Shown: piece by piece, positions 41,641-43,312 of the stretch
Layout: each line of letters opens with the position of its first letter
How positions within the stretch are numbered: position 1 is the stretch's first letter
From: an uncultured Clostridia bacterium
GTDB taxonomy: Bacteria; Bacillota; Clostridia; Christensenellales; Borkfalkiaceae
Reading direction: 5' to 3'
Assembly: GCA_944342055.1 (NCBI GenBank)
Contig: CALVME010000076.1
Coordinates: 1 to 43,312 of the forward strand
DNA: 43,312 nucleotides
Translations under genes and position numbers: made by a program
Notes under the pieces: model-generated
What the model was told of the DNA's origin: nothing
Seen by the model: the letters and a program-made list of their open reading frames with translations, nothing else
The model's database searches: none

Positions 41641-42660
41641 ATGACTATACTTGTAACGGGCGGAGCCGGATTTATCGGCAGTAATTTTATTTATTTTTTG
41701 TTGGGGCGTTATCCGCAGGATAAAATCGTCTGCGTGGATAAGCTCACGTATGCGGGCAATCTTTCTACGCTCAAAGACGCATTGAAAAGGCAAAATTTTG
41801 TCTTTTACAAAGCAGATATCTGCGATCGCGGGGAGATCTATAAGATTTTTCAAAAAGAAAATCCCGAGGCGGTCATCAATTTTGCCGCAGAGAGCCATGT
41901 CGATCGCAGCATCGCGGATCCCGAAGTGTTTCTGCGCACCAACATTTTGGGGACGCAGGTGCTGATGGACGCCTGCAGATTGTACGGCAGGGTGCGCTTT
42001 CATCAGGTTTCTACGGATGAAGTTTACGGCGACCTTCCGCTCGATCGCCCCGATCTCCTGTTTACGGAGGAGACGCCGATCCGAACGAGCAGTCCCTACA
42101 GCGCATCCAAGGCTGCCGCCGATCTGCTTGCCCTCGCCTATTACAGAACTTACGGGCTTCCCGTAACCGTTTCGCGTTGTTCCAACAACTACGGCCCTTA
42201 TCATTTTCCGGAAAAACTCATTCCCCTCATGATCGCAAATGCGGTTGCAGACATGCCTTTGCCGGTTTACGGAACGGGAGAAAACGTGCGCGATTGGCTG
42301 TACGTCGAAGATCATTGCAAGGCGATCGATCTCATCGTACGCAAAGGAAAACTCGGTGAGGTCTATAATGTGGGCGGACACAACGAAAGGAGAAATATCG
42401 ATATCGTCAAACTGATCTGTCGCGAACTGGATAAACCGGAAAGCCTGATCAAGTTCGTCGCCGACAGAAAGGGGCACGATCTGCGGTATGCGATCGACCC
42501 TTCCAAAATTAGTCGTGAACTGGGGTGGGTTCCCGAAACATCTTTCGAAACGGGGATCCGAAAGACTGTCGACTGGTACATGACGCACCGCGAGTGGTGG
42601 GAAGAGATCGTAAACGGCGAGTATCGCAACTATTACGAGAAGATGTACGGCAACAGATAA
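41641..42660 (+). CDS. rmlB: dTDP-glucose 4,6-dehydratase
   Basis: A 339-residue extended SDR converting dTDP-glucose, the RmlA product, to dTDP-4-keto-6-deoxyglucose. TGGAGFIGSNFIYFLL at residues 6-21, DKLTYAGNLSTL near residue 31, FAAESHVDRSI near residue 80, the catalytic STDEVYGDL near residue 121, and YxxxK in YSASKAAADLL near residue 156 are all present, as are RCSNNYGPYHFPEKLIPL and RDWLYVEDH. rmlC and rmlD are not in the window, so the final sugar (L-rhamnose or another 6-deoxy sugar) cannot be settled. SD AGAGGAAAG ahead of the ATG. Confidence 0.97.
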   Translation: MTILVTGGAGFIGSNFIYFLLGRYPQDKIVCVDKLTYAGNLSTLKDALKRQNFVFYKADICDRGEIYKIFQKENPEAVINFAAESHVDRSIADPEVFLRTNILGTQVLMDACRLYGRVRFHQVSTDEVYGDLPLDRPDLLFTEETPIRTSSPYSASKAAADLLALAYYRTYGLPVTVSRCSNNYGPYHFPEKLIPLMIANAVADMPLPVYGTGENVRDWLYVEDHCKAIDLIVRKGKLGEVYNVGGHNERRNIDIVKLICRELDKPESLIKFVADRKGHDLRYAIDPSKISRELGWVPETSFETGIRKTVDWYMTHREWWEEIVNGEYRNYYEKMYGNR

Positions 42661-42674
42661 CTCAGGCGAAACAT

Positions 42675-43312
42675 ATGCATTATTTTGTCACGTATAGCAA
42701 CGAGGCTTATGTAAAAACGAAGCGCTTTGCCATTTTCTGCGCCAGGTTGTTCGGAGGATTCCGAAAAGTTTTTTCTTATTCACCCGAAGATATCGACGCC
42801 AAATTTTTTGAGGCGCATGAAGATATCCTTAAAGAGAAAAGGGGCGGAGGACTGTATTTATGGAAGCCTTATTTCGTCTTGCGCGCACTGGAGAGCGTGC
42901 GGGACGGAGATTGGATTTTTTATTGCGACGCGGGCTCTTTCTTTATTCGCAACCACAAAAAACTTCTTTCTGTATCCGATTTCGACGTGTGGGTAAGCGA
43001 TTTGCCTTTGCTCGAATGGCAATTTACGAAGGAGAAGGTATTCCGCACGTTGGGGGCAGAGGAGTTTGCAGACACCAATCAGATCCAGGCAAATTTTATT
43101 GCCGTCCGCAAGAGTGCAAAAAGCCTTGCCTTTGTCAGGGAGTGGCTTGATTATTGTGGCAGATACGAATTGATGAGCCCCTCCGACGAATCGGAACGGG
43201 AAGGGTTTGTCGCGCATCGGCAAGATCAGTCAATATTGTCGCTGTTGTGTAAAAAACACGGAATCCGTCCGCATTTAGATCCTTCTCAATACGGAAAGAT
43301 TCCGCAAAAGTA
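42675..43312 (+). CDS. glycosyltransferase-like protein, 3' end outside the window
   Basis: An open frame of 212 codons reaching the window edge; no stop is seen. It starts MHYFVTYSNEAYVKTKRF, and has the segment RGGGLYLWKPYFVLRAL near residue 57 and an acidic F-Y-C-D-A-G motif near residue 84, similar to the D-x-D-type metal/nucleotide-sugar site of GT-A glycosyltransferases. ADTNQIQANFIAVRKSAK and AHRQDQSILSLLCKKHGI follow, also typical of small capsule glycosyltransferases that list the sugar-binding region then a D-Q-S motif. It lies 14 bases after rmlB, probably in the same operon. The SD is weak (AGGCGAA). The exact family is not certain. Confidence 0.7.
   Translation, partial: MHYFVTYSNEAYVKTKRFAIFCARLFGGFRKVFSYSPEDIDAKFFEAHEDILKEKRGGGLYLWKPYFVLRALESVRDGDWIFYCDAGSFFIRNHKKLLSVSDFDVWVSDLPLLEWQFTKEKVFRTLGAEEFADTNQIQANFIAVRKSAKSLAFVREWLDYCGRYELMSPSDESEREGFVAHRQDQSILSLLCKKHGIRPHLDPSQYGKIPQK

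Noticed and set aside
1..43312. CRISPR arrays, insertion sequences, toxin-antitoxin or defence systems
   Set aside because: No regular spaced repeats, no transposase or recognisable defence gene, and no suspicious gene pair other than the Nif11-like/SDR unit was seen.

Overview
The window is a dense, roughly 52-54% G+C stretch of chromosome from a spore-forming member of the Clostridia (Bacillota). The yabP-yabQ-divIC sporulation/division block, the IspH-ribosomal protein S1 fusion, the Bacillus-type ThyA, the SD-led genes with sigma-A promoters and the intrinsic terminators all point that way. Genus is not determined; an uncultured gut lineage is a reasonable guess.

Layout. (1) 1-4.6 kb: a cytosolic GH3 glycosidase, two small membrane or secreted proteins of unknown function, and a membrane-anchored XRE regulator on the minus strand. 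(2) 4.8-8.6 kb: tRNA-Ser(CGA), a Nif11-leader-like small ORF translationally coupled to a short-chain dehydrogenase, an SPFH/band-7 protein, and thyA-folA. (3) 8.7-13.4 kb: typA, then yabP-yabQ-divIC-ppx/gppA-M50 protease, a chain of short overlaps. (4) 13.4-24.0 kb: one probable long operon without an internal terminator. It starts with a biotin-dependent Na+-pump decarboxylase module (12S-like carboxyltransferase, gamma, biotin carrier, beta, 5S/OadA-like carboxyltransferase). It continues with surE, a YhiN-type flavoprotein, an AroH-cytidylate kinase fusion, plsC and ispH-rpsA. (5) 24.2-32.5 kb: two glycosyltransferases behind a consensus promoter, an orphan phage-type tail/baseplate protein, a SIMPL-domain protein behind a structured leader, tRNA-Glu(CTC), a RadC-family protein, a GH127 beta-L-arabinofuranosidase and a zinc-ribbon membrane protein. 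(6) 32.7 kb to the end: a surface-polysaccharide operon with a ~285-nt leader: gmd, GDP-fucose synthase, Gfo/Idh oxidoreductase, epimerase, glycosyltransferase, Wzy-like polymerase, glycosyltransferase, rmlA, rmlB and a glycosyltransferase-like gene running off the edge.

How it fits together. The decarboxylase module would couple beta-keto acid or acyl-CoA decarboxylation, or transcarboxylation between the two, to Na+ export. The polysaccharide operon makes GDP-L-fucose and dTDP-4-keto-6-deoxyglucose, assembles a repeat unit and polymerises it. The GH3 and GH127 enzymes lack signal peptides and would act on imported plant-derived oligosaccharides. The best leads for follow-up are: the hybrid decarboxylase operon with an atypical carboxyltransferase; the AroH-Cmk fusion; a possible separate S1 protein from an internal promoter and SD site inside ispH-rpsA; the Nif11-like/SDR coupled pair; apparently leaderless promoters in front of three genes; and the structured leaders in front of the SIMPL gene and gmd. 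I did not find a CRISPR array, an insertion sequence or a recognisable defence system.
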